Assembly: GCA_031261005.1 (NCBI GenBank)
Contig: JAISKF010000039.1
Location: 1 to 46,447 of the forward strand
Source of the DNA: Enterobacteriaceae bacterium
GTDB lineage: Bacteria; Pseudomonadota; Gammaproteobacteria; Enterobacterales; Enterobacteriaceae
DNA: 46,447 nucleotides
Direction: 5' to 3'
A program made the translations under genes and the position numbers. Shown one piece after another: positions 24,548 to 33,063 of this stretch (positions within the stretch are counted from its first letter, which is position 1; each line of letters begins with the position of its first letter). The notes under the pieces were generated by a model that made no database searches, was not told the DNA's origin, and saw only the letters and a program-made list of their open reading frames with translations.

Positions 24548-25132
24548 TTAAACTCCCTGATGGCTGTCATGGTTCATTCCAGACCAGCGTTTCGCTGCTG
24601 GGTGGCTGAGTTGGAACTGATCGAGAATACGCACGGCAAGATGATCAAGCAGCGCGTCGATGGATTCAGGCTGGTTATAAAACGCAGGAGTAGGGGGAAA
24701 AATGGTCGCGCCCAAATTGGAAAGGTGCAGCATATTCTCTAAATGAATCGAACTTAGCGGCGTTTCGCGCGGCACCAGCAGCAACTTACGCCGCTCTTTT
24801 AAGATGACATCGGCAGCGCGGGAAATCAGATTTTCCGCAAAACCAATGCGGATCGATGCCAGCGTTTTCATACTGCACGGGACAATAATCATGCCTTCGG
24901 TGATAAAAGAGCCGCTGGAGATCGCCGCACCTTGATCGCGAATATCATACGTTTTACTCGCCAGTTCACAGACCTGGCGATAGCTGATCCCCGCCTCTTG
25001 CTGCAAGGTAACTTTCGCCCATTGCGAGATAACTAAATGGGTCTCGATATTGAGATCCTGCATAAATTGCAGCAATTTCACCGCCAGCGGTGAGCCAGTC
25101 GCACCGGTAATACCGACAATAATTCGTTTCAT
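24548..25132 (-). CDS. ecdB: UbiX-like flavin prenyltransferase, subunit B
   Basis: A 194-residue flavoprotein that attaches a dimethylallyl group to FMN, making the prenylated cofactor needed by EcdC. Key segments are GITGATGSPLAVKLL (residues 7-21), CSMKTLASIRIGFAENLISR, ERRKLLLVPRETPLSSIHLE and GATIFPPTPAFYNQP, all typical of the UbiX/Pad1/VdcB family. The gene ends 2 bp before ecdC and begins the operon. Direct repeats about 130-175 bp upstream may bind a regulator. The start is ATG 25132. Confidence 0.95.
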   Translation of the reverse strand: MKRIIVGITGATGSPLAVKLLQFMQDLNIETHLVISQWAKVTLQQEAGISYRQVCELASKTYDIRDQGAAISSGSFITEGMIIVPCSMKTLASIRIGFAENLISRAADVILKERRKLLLVPRETPLSSIHLENMLHLSNLGATIFPPTPAFYNQPESIDALLDHLAVRILDQFQLSHPAAKRWSGMNHDSHQGV

Positions 25133-25263
25133 AATACTCCCTGATTTTTTCTTTATTTTAGGGAAGTTAGAGAATAGGGGTATTACTGAATAGATTTGGG
25201 GGTATATCGAAAAGGTATAGATGCCAGATTTTATGCGTTTTGTGACAAGTAGCGGAATCCATG

Positions 25264-25308
25264 AAGTATGTCACGGGAGGATTTAAATGTTGTAAGTACG
25301 TCACGGGA
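25264..25308 (-). promoter_or_regulatory. Direct repeats upstream of ecdB, candidate operator
   Basis: AAGTATGTCACGGGA (25264-25278) and AAGTACGTCACGGGA (25294-25308) differ at one base and start 30 bp apart, about three helical turns. An inverted GTGAC lies 12 bp before the first at about 25252. The arrangement suits a dimeric or tetrameric regulator acting on the ecdBCD promoter. The rest of the 25133-25474 gap holds one REPIN and AT-rich sequence. Confidence 0.5.
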
Positions 25309-25396
25309 CAATGTGGACATCGTGTATTAAATGAAGAATTAATCTGTAATTCATTGTTTTTATATTTATTTCCATGTTGATTATTATGGTTTTCCG

Positions 25397-25464
25397 TAGG
25401 GGCGGCAACCTGCCGCCCGCCAAACCACCGTGAAATCAACGGGCGGTTAACAACCGCCCCTACA
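25397..25464. repeat. REPIN-like double palindrome between nrdG and ecdB
   Basis: The left arm GGGGCGGCAACCTGCCGCCC is intact. The right arm is CGGGCGGTTAACAACCGCCC, with a centre changed to GGTTAACAACC, and the spacer (GCCAAACCACCGTGAAATCAA) is diverged. It lies 10 bp beyond the nrdG stop. Confidence 0.85.
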
Positions 25465-25474
25465 AAAACCCAGA

Positions 25475-25939
25475 TCACCGAAGCCGATGCACCACTTGAT
25501 TACTACTCCCGCGCCATAGTAGTGCGGGATCAGCCAGTTCTTTGACAAATTTACCATCGATCAGCACGTTAATCAGATCTACCACTTCTTGCTGCTGCGG
25601 GGTGAGTTGCGCGAGAGTGTAGCCAGTCCACAGCCAAATATCTTTATCGGGGCATTCGGCGCGTATGCGTTTGACCAGTTTTAATATCGTCGGCACATTT
25701 TGCGGGTGTAGAGGATCGCCGCCGGACAAACTCAAACCCTGACGCGGAATAATGGTATCGCTCAAATCAGCAATAATTCGATCTTCCATTGCTTGTGTGA
25801 ACGGAACGCCGGAATCCAGACGCCATGTGCTTTTGTTATAGCAGCCGACACATTGATGAACGCAGCCGGACACAAATAGCGTGCAGCGAGTACCCGGACC
25901 GTTGACGACATCGACGGGATAATATTGGTGGAAGTTCAT
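25475..25939 (-). CDS. nrdG: Anaerobic ribonucleotide reductase activating enzyme
   Basis: A 154-residue radical-SAM activase, the same length as E. coli NrdG. It generates the glycyl radical on NrdD using S-adenosylmethionine and a [4Fe-4S] cluster bound by Cys26, Cys30 and Cys33 (GCVHQCVGCYN), at positions identical to E. coli. The GGDP motif appears in LSLSGGDPLHPQN. It lies 82 bp downstream of nrdD, with a hairpin between them. The C-terminus ends SNQVVHRLR, just before a REPIN. Confidence 0.97.
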   Translation of the reverse strand: MNFHQYYPVDVVNGPGTRCTLFVSGCVHQCVGCYNKSTWRLDSGVPFTQAMEDRIIADLSDTIIPRQGLSLSGGDPLHPQNVPTILKLVKRIRAECPDKDIWLWTGYTLAQLTPQQQEVVDLINVLIDGKFVKELADPALLWRGSSNQVVHRLR

Positions 25940-25983
25940 AAGCGTGTTTTAGCTAGTAGAAAATAGGTTGTTTATGCAGGAGT

Positions 25984-26002
25984 CCCCCTCGTCACGAGGG
26001 GG
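25984..26002 (-). other. Intercistronic hairpin between nrdD and nrdG
   Basis: CCCCCTCG (25984-25991) and CGAGGGGG (25995-26002) form a perfect 8-bp GC-rich stem with a 3-base loop. There is no T-run after it on the minus strand, so it is more likely a 3'-end stabiliser or partial attenuator for nrdD mRNA than a full terminator. Confidence 0.75.
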
Positions 26003-26021
26003 ATAATATGTTTAGTCAGGA

Positions 26022-28160
26022 TTAACCCAACTGCCCGTTACCTAAATGTTTAACGCGGCGTTTAACTTCTTCCTGCTTGCCTTCATTAAACGGACGAGCA
26101 TCAGGACTGCCGAGATAACCGCAGACGCGGCGGGTAACGGAGACTTTTGCCGAATCGTGATTGCCGCATTTCGGGCAGGTAAAGCCTTTGCTGGTACATT
26201 CAAATTCACCGGAGAAACCGCACTCGTAGCATTCGTCGATCGGTGTATTTGTACCGTAATAAGGCACGCGGCTGTAGCTGTAATTCCAAACGTCTTCCAA
26301 TGCTTTCACATTGTGTTGCAGGTTTGGATATTCGCCGTAGCAGATAAATCCGCCGTTCGCTAATGGCGGATACGGCGCTTCAAAGTCCAGTTTTTCGTAA
26401 GGGTTCACCTTTTTTTCAACATCTAAGTGGAAACTATTGGTGTAGTAGCCCTTATTGGTAACGTCTTCGATCACGCCAAATTCAGCGGTATCAAGGCGGC
26501 AGAAGCGGTTGCACAGGTTTTCGCTCGGCGTACTGTACAGGCTGAAACCGTAGCCGGTTTCTTTTTTCCATTCTTCCGTTGCCACTTTCAGTCGTTGAAC
26601 AATTTCTACGCCTTTTTCCCGCAGCATTTGGCTGTCATAAGGGTGAACTTTGTTGCCAAATAACGCGTTAACGGTTTCATGAATTCCGATATAGCCGAGA
26701 GAAATCGAGGCGCGACCGTTTTTAAATATTTCAGAAATATCATCATCGGCTTGCAGACGCACACCGCAAGCACCTTCCATATACAGGATCGGCGCAACGC
26801 GAGCTTTAATACCTTCCAGACGAGCGATACGAGTCATCAACGCTCGTTTAGACAGCGCTAAACGCTGTTCTAAAATCTGCCAGAAACGTGATTCATCACC
26901 GCGCGCTTCTAAAGCGATTCGCGGTAAGTTCAGGCTGATTACGCCGAGATTATTCCGTCCATCGTGGATCTGTTCGCCATTCTCTTCATAAACGCCTAAG
27001 AAGCTGCGGCAACCCATTGGCGTTTTAAACGAACCGGTAACTTCAACCACTTGATCGTAGTTAAGAATATCTGGATACATGCGTTTCGTCGCACACTCTA
27101 ACGCTAACTGTTTGATGTCATAGTTAGCATCGCCTGCTTTGAAATTCACGCCGTCTTTAATGGCAAAAACTAATTTAGGGAATACGGCTGTTTTGTGATT
27201 TTTACCCAGACCGGCAATACGATTTTTCAGGATCGATTGCTGAATCATGCGTGACTGCCAGCAAGTGCCTAATCCAAAACCAAAGGTGACAAACGGAGTC
27301 TGACCGTTGGCGGTATGCAGCGTATTCACTTCGTATTCTAGTGACTGGAATGCGTCGTAACACTCTTTTTCCGTGCGGGATTGAGCATAGGCTTCAGCGT
27401 CAGGAATGCTCCACTCGATCGCCACTTTTTTATGTTTGTTGTAGCTTTCAGAGACAAACGGCGCAAGCACTTCATCAATACGATTGATGGTTGTGCCGCC
27501 ATAAATATGGCTGGCAACTTGGGCGATAATTTGTGCGGTAACAGCGGTTGCCGTAGAAATGGATTTAGGCGGTTCAATTTCCGCATTACCCATTTTAAAA
27601 CCGTTGGTTAACATGCCTTTCAGGTCGATCAGCATACAGTTAAACATCGGGAAAAACGGCGCGTAATCCAGATCGTGATAGTGAATTTCACCGCGTTCGT
27701 GCGCCATAACAATATCGCGCGGCAGCAAGTGCTGTTTGGCGTAATGTTTCGCTACAATACCTGCCAGTAAATCGCGCTGGGTTGGGATTACTTTGCTGTC
27801 TTTGTTCGCATTTTCGTTGAGCAACGCAATATTGCTTTGCTCAACTAAACCTTGAATTTCTTGATTTAAACGACCGCGTTTCTCGCGGGAAATATCACGG
27901 TCATGACGATACTCGATATAAGTACGCGCCAACGTTTTATAGTTGCCGCTCATAAGCTGATTTTCTACAGCTTGCTGGATTTCATTGATGTCTACCGCGG
28001 TTTTGCCTTCCATTTGCGAAGAGACTGCTGCGGCTACGCTGGCACAATAGTTGTCGTCGTAGATTTCGGCGGCTGTGGCGGCACGTACAATCGCTTCCTT
28101 GATGCGGATTTCATCAAAAGGCACTTTGCAGCCATCGCGTTTAATTACAACTGGTTTCAC
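26022..28160 (-). CDS. nrdD: Anaerobic ribonucleoside-triphosphate reductase
   Basis: The class III ribonucleotide reductase makes dNTPs from NTPs without oxygen. It is 712 residues, identical in length to E. coli NrdD. An N-terminal ATP-cone (VIKRDGCKVPFDEIRIKEAI) is present. The zinc site is CYECGF...CPKCG near residues 644-665. The glycyl radical residue is Gly681 in RRVCGYLGSPDARPF. The start is ATG 28160, with GGAGTC upstream. Two NrdR boxes lie about 100-150 bp upstream, so repression when dATP is plentiful is expected. Cotranscribed with nrdG. Confidence 0.98.
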   Translation of the reverse strand: MKPVVIKRDGCKVPFDEIRIKEAIVRAATAAEIYDDNYCASVAAAVSSQMEGKTAVDINEIQQAVENQLMSGNYKTLARTYIEYRHDRDISREKRGRLNQEIQGLVEQSNIALLNENANKDSKVIPTQRDLLAGIVAKHYAKQHLLPRDIVMAHERGEIHYHDLDYAPFFPMFNCMLIDLKGMLTNGFKMGNAEIEPPKSISTATAVTAQIIAQVASHIYGGTTINRIDEVLAPFVSESYNKHKKVAIEWSIPDAEAYAQSRTEKECYDAFQSLEYEVNTLHTANGQTPFVTFGFGLGTCWQSRMIQQSILKNRIAGLGKNHKTAVFPKLVFAIKDGVNFKAGDANYDIKQLALECATKRMYPDILNYDQVVEVTGSFKTPMGCRSFLGVYEENGEQIHDGRNNLGVISLNLPRIALEARGDESRFWQILEQRLALSKRALMTRIARLEGIKARVAPILYMEGACGVRLQADDDISEIFKNGRASISLGYIGIHETVNALFGNKVHPYDSQMLREKGVEIVQRLKVATEEWKKETGYGFSLYSTPSENLCNRFCRLDTAEFGVIEDVTNKGYYTNSFHLDVEKKVNPYEKLDFEAPYPPLANGGFICYGEYPNLQHNVKALEDVWNYSYSRVPYYGTNTPIDECYECGFSGEFECTSKGFTCPKCGNHDSAKVSVTRRVCGYLGSPDARPFNEGKQEEVKRRVKHLGNGQLG

Positions 28161-28260
28161 TACTGACTCCTTTTACACTAGCTAACTATTTCTTTATTCA
28201 TAGTTATCCACAAGATTTACCTGTTTTCAGATAATATCTTGTGAACGAAATGTGAAAATT

Positions 28261-28307
28261 TCACTATATATAGATGTTGATATGATTATATACGCTATAT
28301 GTAGTAG
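28261..28307 (-). promoter_or_regulatory. Pair of NrdR boxes upstream of nrdD
   Basis: TCACTATATATAGATG (28261-28276) and ACGCTATATGTAGTAG (28292-28307) both match the 16-bp NrdR pattern acaCTATATaTAGtgt. Their starts are 31 bp apart, three helical turns, the spacing known for NrdR tandem sites in nrd promoters. An imperfect FNR-like motif TTGATTAAGTCAA (one base short in the spacer) lies near 28350. The 28161-28786 gap otherwise holds one REPIN element and the ygiQ promoter. Confidence 0.85.
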
Positions 28308-28444
28308 TGCCATCAATAAAATGTAATTTATTTAATGAAAGGCGAAAATTGATTAAGTCAACTATTTTTCACGCTACAGATGTAAATAAGTGGGAGCAAA
28401 AACGAGATATTTTGCTGAGTGATTTCAGTTGATTGTTATTAATA

Positions 28445-28646
28445 AATCTGAATTTCGGATAAGCAGTTATATTTTTACGATAAATTTCAAATAATTATGT
28501 TATTTCTCGTAGAGATAGCAATCTGTCGCCCGTGAACCCACGGCGTTGTTAATGCGGGCGGCAGATTGTCGTTCCTACAAATTATTATTTATTATCAATC
28601 TATTAACCTACAATTTTTACTATTTCTTATCCAAACATGAGATTCA
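28445..28646. repeat. Full-length extended REPIN element (about 200 bp)
   Basis: This is the best complete copy of the larger unit. The left end is AATCTGAATTTCGGATAAG, followed by TTTACGATAAATTTCAAATA. The core double palindrome (28509-28578) is partly decayed (GAGATAGCAATCTGTCGCCC). Next come TTATTATCAATCTATTAACC and the right end CTTATCCAAACATGAGATTC. The GGATAAG/CTTATCC ends are inverted, giving a MITE-like outline. It lies in the divergent nrdD-ygiQ gap. Confidence 0.75.
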
Positions 28647-28786
28647 TTAAAAAATCACAACGGATTTAATCCATGAACGGTGGTTATCAAGTCATGATAA
28701 AACTGTATAATTCCCCGCCTATTGATGAGCTATCATTTTTATTGCCCGTCGCTCTCCGAATAACGTATTAACGAGTTTCCTTTTTT

Positions 28787-31030
28787 ATGAGTACCAGCAT
28801 TAGCCTGATTCAACCTGAACGTGATCTGTTTTCCTATACGCCGTACTGGGCGGAATGTTTCGGCACTGCGCCGTTTCTGCCGATGTCCCGTGAGGAAATG
28901 GAAACATTAGGTTGGGATAGCTGCGACATTATTATCGTTACCGGTGATGCTTACGTAGATCACCCTAGTTTCGGTATGGCAATTGTCGGGCGAATGCTGG
29001 AAGCGCAAGGGTTTCGTGTCGGCATTATCGCTCAGCCAGACTGGACAAATAAAAACGATTTTATGCGTTTGGGAAAACCGAATCTGTTTTTTGGTGTCAC
29101 CGCAGGCAATATGGACTCAATGATTAATCGTTACACTGCCGATCGCCGAATGCGTCATGATGATGCTTATACGCCGGATAATATCGGCGGCAAGCGCCCT
29201 GATCGCGCGACGTTAGTGTATAGCCAGCGCTGTAAAGAAGCCTATAAAGAAGTACCGGTGATTCTTGGCGGCATCGAAGCCAGCCTGCGGCGTATCGCGC
29301 ATTACGATTACTGGTCTGATACCGTGCGCCGTTCGGTGTTGGTGGATTCCAAAGCCGATATGCTGGTGTACGGCAACGGCGAACGCCCGATGGTGGAAGT
29401 GGCGCATCGTCTGGCTGCGGGAGAGAATATCGCGGATATTCAAGATGTGCGAAACACTGCCATCATGACTAAAGGCGCGCTTGTCGGTTGGTCTGGCGTG
29501 GATTCAACCCGTTTGGATAAACCCGGACATATCGATCCGATCCCACACCCTTACGGTGATGATCTGCCATGCGTAGACGGCTCTTCTATTGATAAGAATG
29601 ATAAGAACGGTAAATTTGCCATCGGGAAAAAATCGACAGCAAAAGAGATTATTGTTCAGCCTGCCAAACCAAAACCGTGGGAAAAAACCTACGTGCTGCT
29701 GCCGTCTTACGAAAAGGTAAAAGGCGATAAAGTGATGTATGCTCATGCCTCGCGCATTCTGCACCATGAAACCAATCCGGGTTGTGCCAGAGCATTGCTG
29801 CAAAAACATGGCGATCGTTATGTGTGGATCAACCCGCCAGCGATCCCGTTATCTACCGAAGAGATGGACAGCGTATTTGCGCTGCCATTCCAGCGCGTGC
29901 CGCACCCTGCTTATGACGGCAAGAAATTACCGGCTTACGAGATGATTCGTTTCTCCGTCAATATTATGCGCGGCTGTTATGGCGGCTGCTCTTTCTGCTC
30001 CATTACCGAGCATGAGGGGCGCATTATTCAGAGCCGGTCCGAAGACTCCATCATTCATGAGATCGAAGAGATCCGCGATAATGTGCCGGGATTTACCGGT
30101 ATTATCTCCGATCTTGGCGGACCGACTGCCAATATGTATATGCTGCGCTGCAAGTCACCGCGCGCGGAACAGACTTGCCGCCGCTTGTCTTGTGTTTATC
30201 CTGAAATTTGTCAGCACATGGATACCAACCATGAGCCGACGATTAAACTTTATCGCCGTGCCAGAGATCTGAAAGGCGTGAAGAAAATCCTGATTGCCTC
30301 CGGTGTGCGTTACGATCTGGCGGTGGAAGATCCTCGCTATATCAAAGAGCTGGCGACTTATCACGTCGGCGGTTATCTGAAAATCGCGCCGGAACATACG
30401 GAAAAAAATCCGCTGTCCAAAATGATGAAACCGGGCATGGGAAGTTATGATCGCTTTAAACAGCTATTCGATACTTACTCCAAACAAGCGGGCAAAGAGC
30501 AATATCTAATCCCGTATTTTATTTCTGCTCACCCTGGTACTGAAGATGTGGATATGGTGAATTTGGCGTTATGGCTGAAAAAGAACCGCTTTCGTCTCGA
30601 TCAGGTACAGAATTTCTATCCGTCACCGCTGGCGAACTCCACAACTATGTATTACAGCGGCAAAAATCCGTTAGGCAAAGTGGATTACAAAAGTGAAGAT
30701 GTGACCGTACCAAAAGGCGATCGCCAGCGCCGCCTGCAAAAAGCGCTGCTGCGCTATCACGATCCGGCGAACTGGCAGCTTATTCGCAGCGCATTAATTG
30801 AAATGGGATTAAAACATCTTATTGGCAGCCGCCGTGAGTGTTTAGTGCCTGCTGAAACGCTGGAAGAACAACGCGCTGCAAAACGTAGCTATCGCCAAAA
30901 TCGCCCTGCACTAACCAAACATACAGATATGACACAGCAACGCGAACCGACGAAACGCACAAATAAACCCGCGGCAGGAAAAGCGGGGAGTCATGTTTCA
31001 GGGAAGAAGAGTATCAGGAAAAGAAAATAG
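28787..31030 (+). CDS. ygiQ: Radical-SAM protein YgiQ (UPF0313)
   Basis: A 747-residue radical-SAM protein of the UPF0313/YgiQ family (E. coli 739). The cluster motif CYGGCSFC is at about residues 397-404 in [20 protein letters not shown]. The N-terminal half resembles a B12-binding-like region ([20 protein letters not shown]). The basic, low-complexity C-terminal tail (about 700-747) is probably disordered. The function is unknown; neighbours give no clue. The start is ATG 28787. It ends 31 bp before a REPIN in the convergent junction with yehS. Confidence 0.96.
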   Translation: MSTSISLIQPERDLFSYTPYWAECFGTAPFLPMSREEMETLGWDSCDIIIVTGDAYVDHPSFGMAIVGRMLEAQGFRVGIIAQPDWTNKNDFMRLGKPNLFFGVTAGNMDSMINRYTADRRMRHDDAYTPDNIGGKRPDRATLVYSQRCKEAYKEVPVILGGIEASLRRIAHYDYWSDTVRRSVLVDSKADMLVYGNGERPMVEVAHRLAAGENIADIQDVRNTAIMTKGALVGWSGVDSTRLDKPGHIDPIPHPYGDDLPCVDGSSIDKNDKNGKFAIGKKSTAKEIIVQPAKPKPWEKTYVLLPSYEKVKGDKVMYAHASRILHHETNPGCARALLQKHGDRYVWINPPAIPLSTEEMDSVFALPFQRVPHPAYDGKKLPAYEMIRFSVNIMRGCYGGCSFCSITEHEGRIIQSRSEDSIIHEIEEIRDNVPGFTGIISDLGGPTANMYMLRCKSPRAEQTCRRLSCVYPEICQHMDTNHEPTIKLYRRARDLKGVKKILIASGVRYDLAVEDPRYIKELATYHVGGYLKIAPEHTEKNPLSKMMKPGMGSYDRFKQLFDTYSKQAGKEQYLIPYFISAHPGTEDVDMVNLALWLKKNRFRLDQVQNFYPSPLANSTTMYYSGKNPLGKVDYKSEDVTVPKGDRQRRLQKALLRYHDPANWQLIRSALIEMGLKHLIGSRRECLVPAETLEEQRAAKRSYRQNRPALTKHTDMTQQREPTKRTNKPAAGKAGSHVSGKKSIRKRK

Positions 31031-31061
31031 AGTAATTAATTCAACTTGTTGATAATAAATC

Positions 31062-31131
31062 GTAGGGGCGGCAACCTGCCGCCCGAATTAACAACGCGGT
31101 AGGCTCACGGGCGACAGGTTATCGCTCCTAC
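31062..31131. repeat. REPIN-like double palindrome, ygiQ-yehS junction
   Basis: GGGGCGGCAACCTGCCGCCC forms the left arm; the right arm is GGGCGACAGGTTATCGCTCC, with two changes. The spacer orientation is the same as at 104-392. Confidence 0.9.
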
Positions 31132-31158
31132 GGAAAAATCTAATTTTCGCTATAAAAA

Positions 31159-31620
31159 TCAATCGCGCAATTTCTTCGTCAATCCTTTTAAGAAATTTCT
31201 CAGCAATTGATCGCCACATTCGCGGTAATTTTTATGACCTGGTTTGCGGAATACCGCGCTTAATTCTGGTTTCGATACACGGAAATCAACTAAGTTAAAT
31301 ATGTCGATCATATCGGTATCTTTTAGCTCAAAAGCGATGCGTAGTTTTTTCAATACGATGTTATTGGTGATTTTAGTTTCTATTTCCGGTGCAGGGAAGT
31401 TTTCATCTTTACCGCGCCGGAAAAAGATCAAACCGTTCAGAAAATGCCCCATCACCTTATCGCTGCACTCTTTGTATGCCGGATCATCATCTTTTTTCAG
31501 CCAGCTTGCCATCTCTGCCAGCGTGACGTCTAGATCCGCGGATTTGATGATCTGAACCATTTGAGCATCGCTCAAATCCAGCATGTAACGCACGCTGCGT
31601 AAGGTGAAGTTATTTATCAT
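31159..31620 (-). CDS. yehS: DUF1456 protein YehS
   Basis: A 153-residue cytosolic protein made of two copies of the DUF1456 repeat. LRSVRYMLDLSDAQMVQI with FLNGL (first half) parallels LKKLRIAFELKDTDMIDI with FLKGL (second half), and the NNIVLKKLRIAF and NYRECGDQLLRNFL segments match E. coli YehS (156 aa). The function is unknown. It is monocistronic, convergent with ygiQ and divergent from terC. The start is ATG 31620. Confidence 0.93.
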   Translation of the reverse strand: MINNFTLRSVRYMLDLSDAQMVQIIKSADLDVTLAEMASWLKKDDDPAYKECSDKVMGHFLNGLIFFRRGKDENFPAPEIETKITNNIVLKKLRIAFELKDTDMIDIFNLVDFRVSKPELSAVFRKPGHKNYRECGDQLLRNFLKGLTKKLRD

Positions 31621-31899
31621 ATCTTGTTGTTTACCATAGTTATTGGTGAATTTTCTTTATTTAGAAATTATTTAGAAAATTTTAAGAAATAAAATGCCAT
31701 GTACATAACGGCGCTATCTGGCGTGCATAGTAGGCACTAATACACAGAATCTCAATGATGATCGTGACAATATGGCAGAATTTCGTTGTATTGATAACGA
31801 TAAGTAACAATGATCACGTCCCATTCATGATAGTGCTATAATTCGCCTCAATCTGCGCTCCGGTGCATTGCAATAGTTTGATAAGGGCTTAATTACTTT

Positions 31900-32922
31900 A
31901 TGGAAAATTCTGGTCTTGGATTCCCGCCATTAACGGTTACTGTGTTTGTGGTACTGGCTGCTGCGGCTCTGATGATTGACCTGATCGCTCACCGCAAGGA
32001 TACGCCGCTAAGTTTGAAAAATGCGGTGCTTTGGAGTCTGTTTTGGCTGTCGATTGGTTTAGGTTTCGGTGTGTTTTTGTATGTTCAGCACGGGGCGGAA
32101 ATTGCCAGCTTATATATCACCGGTTATGCGTTGGAAGAGGTGTTATCGGTCGATAATCTGTTTGTCATTATGGCGATTTTCTCGTGGTTTAAAATTCCTG
32201 AGGGTTATCGTCACCGCGTTTTATATTGGGGCATTATCGGTGCGATTGTGTTTCGCGGTATTTTTGTTGCCATCGGTACAGGGCTGCTGGCGCTAGGTCC
32301 GTGGGTAGAGATTGTTTTTGCCATTGTGGTGTTCTGGACGGCAATCATGATGCTGCGCGCCAAACATGATAGTGAAGAGATTGAGGATTACTCTCATCAC
32401 CCCGCAAACCGTTTAGTGCGCCATTTTTTCCCTGTTTATCCAAAACTGGTTGGGCATCATTTTTTATTATCTGCCAGTGAAGTGCGGGCTGATTTAGCTG
32501 AACCGGAAAATCAGGGCTTTGTTTTTCAGGTTAAAAACGGCGTGCATTACGCAACGCCGTTGCTGCTGTGTACGGCAGTGGTTGAGTTGTCCGATGTGAT
32601 GTTTGCGTTCGACAGCGTACCTGCTGTTATCGCGGTAAGCCGTGAGCCATTGATTGTGTATTCCGCCATGATGTTTGCGGTACTCGGCTTGCGTACCCTT
32701 TATTTCGTGCTGGAAGCGCTGCGCGGTCAGTTAGTGCATCTGGAAAAAGCGGTAGTCTTTCTGTTGTTTTTTGTCGGCTTTAAATTAGCGCTGAATGCCA
32801 GCGAACACTTATGGCATCACGGTTACGAAATCAGCGCTTCTGCGAGTCTATTTGTGGTATTAGCAGCGCTGGTGGTTGGGATTCTGGCGAGTTTTGTTTT
32901 TCCTGAAAAAGAAGAGCAGTAA
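31900..32922 (+). CDS. terC: TerC-family membrane protein
   Basis: A 340-residue inner-membrane protein with about nine helices. It is closer to plasmid-type TerC (346 aa) than to Alx: LYITGYALEEVLSVDNLFVI, RHRVLYWGIIGAIVFRGIFV and VELSDVMFAFDSVPAVIAVS with the conserved Asp and Glu residues. TerC proteins take part in tellurite resistance and in manganese or calcium handling during protein export. The rest of a ter cluster is absent, so a metal-homeostasis role is more likely than tellurite resistance. A TATAAT at 31837-31842 may be its -10 box. No yybP-ykoY manganese riboswitch was recognised in the 279-bp upstream gap. Confidence 0.92.
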   Translation: MENSGLGFPPLTVTVFVVLAAAALMIDLIAHRKDTPLSLKNAVLWSLFWLSIGLGFGVFLYVQHGAEIASLYITGYALEEVLSVDNLFVIMAIFSWFKIPEGYRHRVLYWGIIGAIVFRGIFVAIGTGLLALGPWVEIVFAIVVFWTAIMMLRAKHDSEEIEDYSHHPANRLVRHFFPVYPKLVGHHFLLSASEVRADLAEPENQGFVFQVKNGVHYATPLLLCTAVVELSDVMFAFDSVPAVIAVSREPLIVYSAMMFAVLGLRTLYFVLEALRGQLVHLEKAVVFLLFFVGFKLALNASEHLWHHGYEISASASLFVVLAALVVGILASFVFPEKEEQ

Positions 32923-32963
32923 TTAGCGAATGGTGATTAGCAACTTGATAATAAAAATAATTC

Positions 32964-32988
32964 GTAGGGCGGCAGATTGTCGCCCTAC
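32964..32988. repeat. Solo REP palindrome, terC-thiH junction
   Basis: GTAGGGCGGCA and TGTCGCCCTAC pair around GAT with one G-T wobble. It is a single arm without the spacer or second arm, embedded in the usual flank (AATAATTC before, TTATTTGAAATTCAT after). Confidence 0.88.
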
Positions 32989-33063
32989 GAAAAACAATAT
33001 AATTATTTGAAATTCATCAAAAAATATAGCTTTTTATCCGAAGTTCAAGGTTAACCATTATTC

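Noticed and set aside
25167..25478. 103-codon minus-strand reading frame between nrdG and ecdB
   Set aside because: It runs through a REPIN and the direct repeats, has no ribosome site, and its translation is low-complexity without family features.
28350..28362. FNR site TTGATTAAGTCAA upstream of nrdD
   Set aside because: The half-sites are one base too close for the consensus; kept only as a remark with the NrdR boxes.
31621..31899. yybP-ykoY manganese riboswitch in front of terC
   Set aside because: The conserved loop sequences of that class are not visible; only a possible -10 box and AT-rich DNA.
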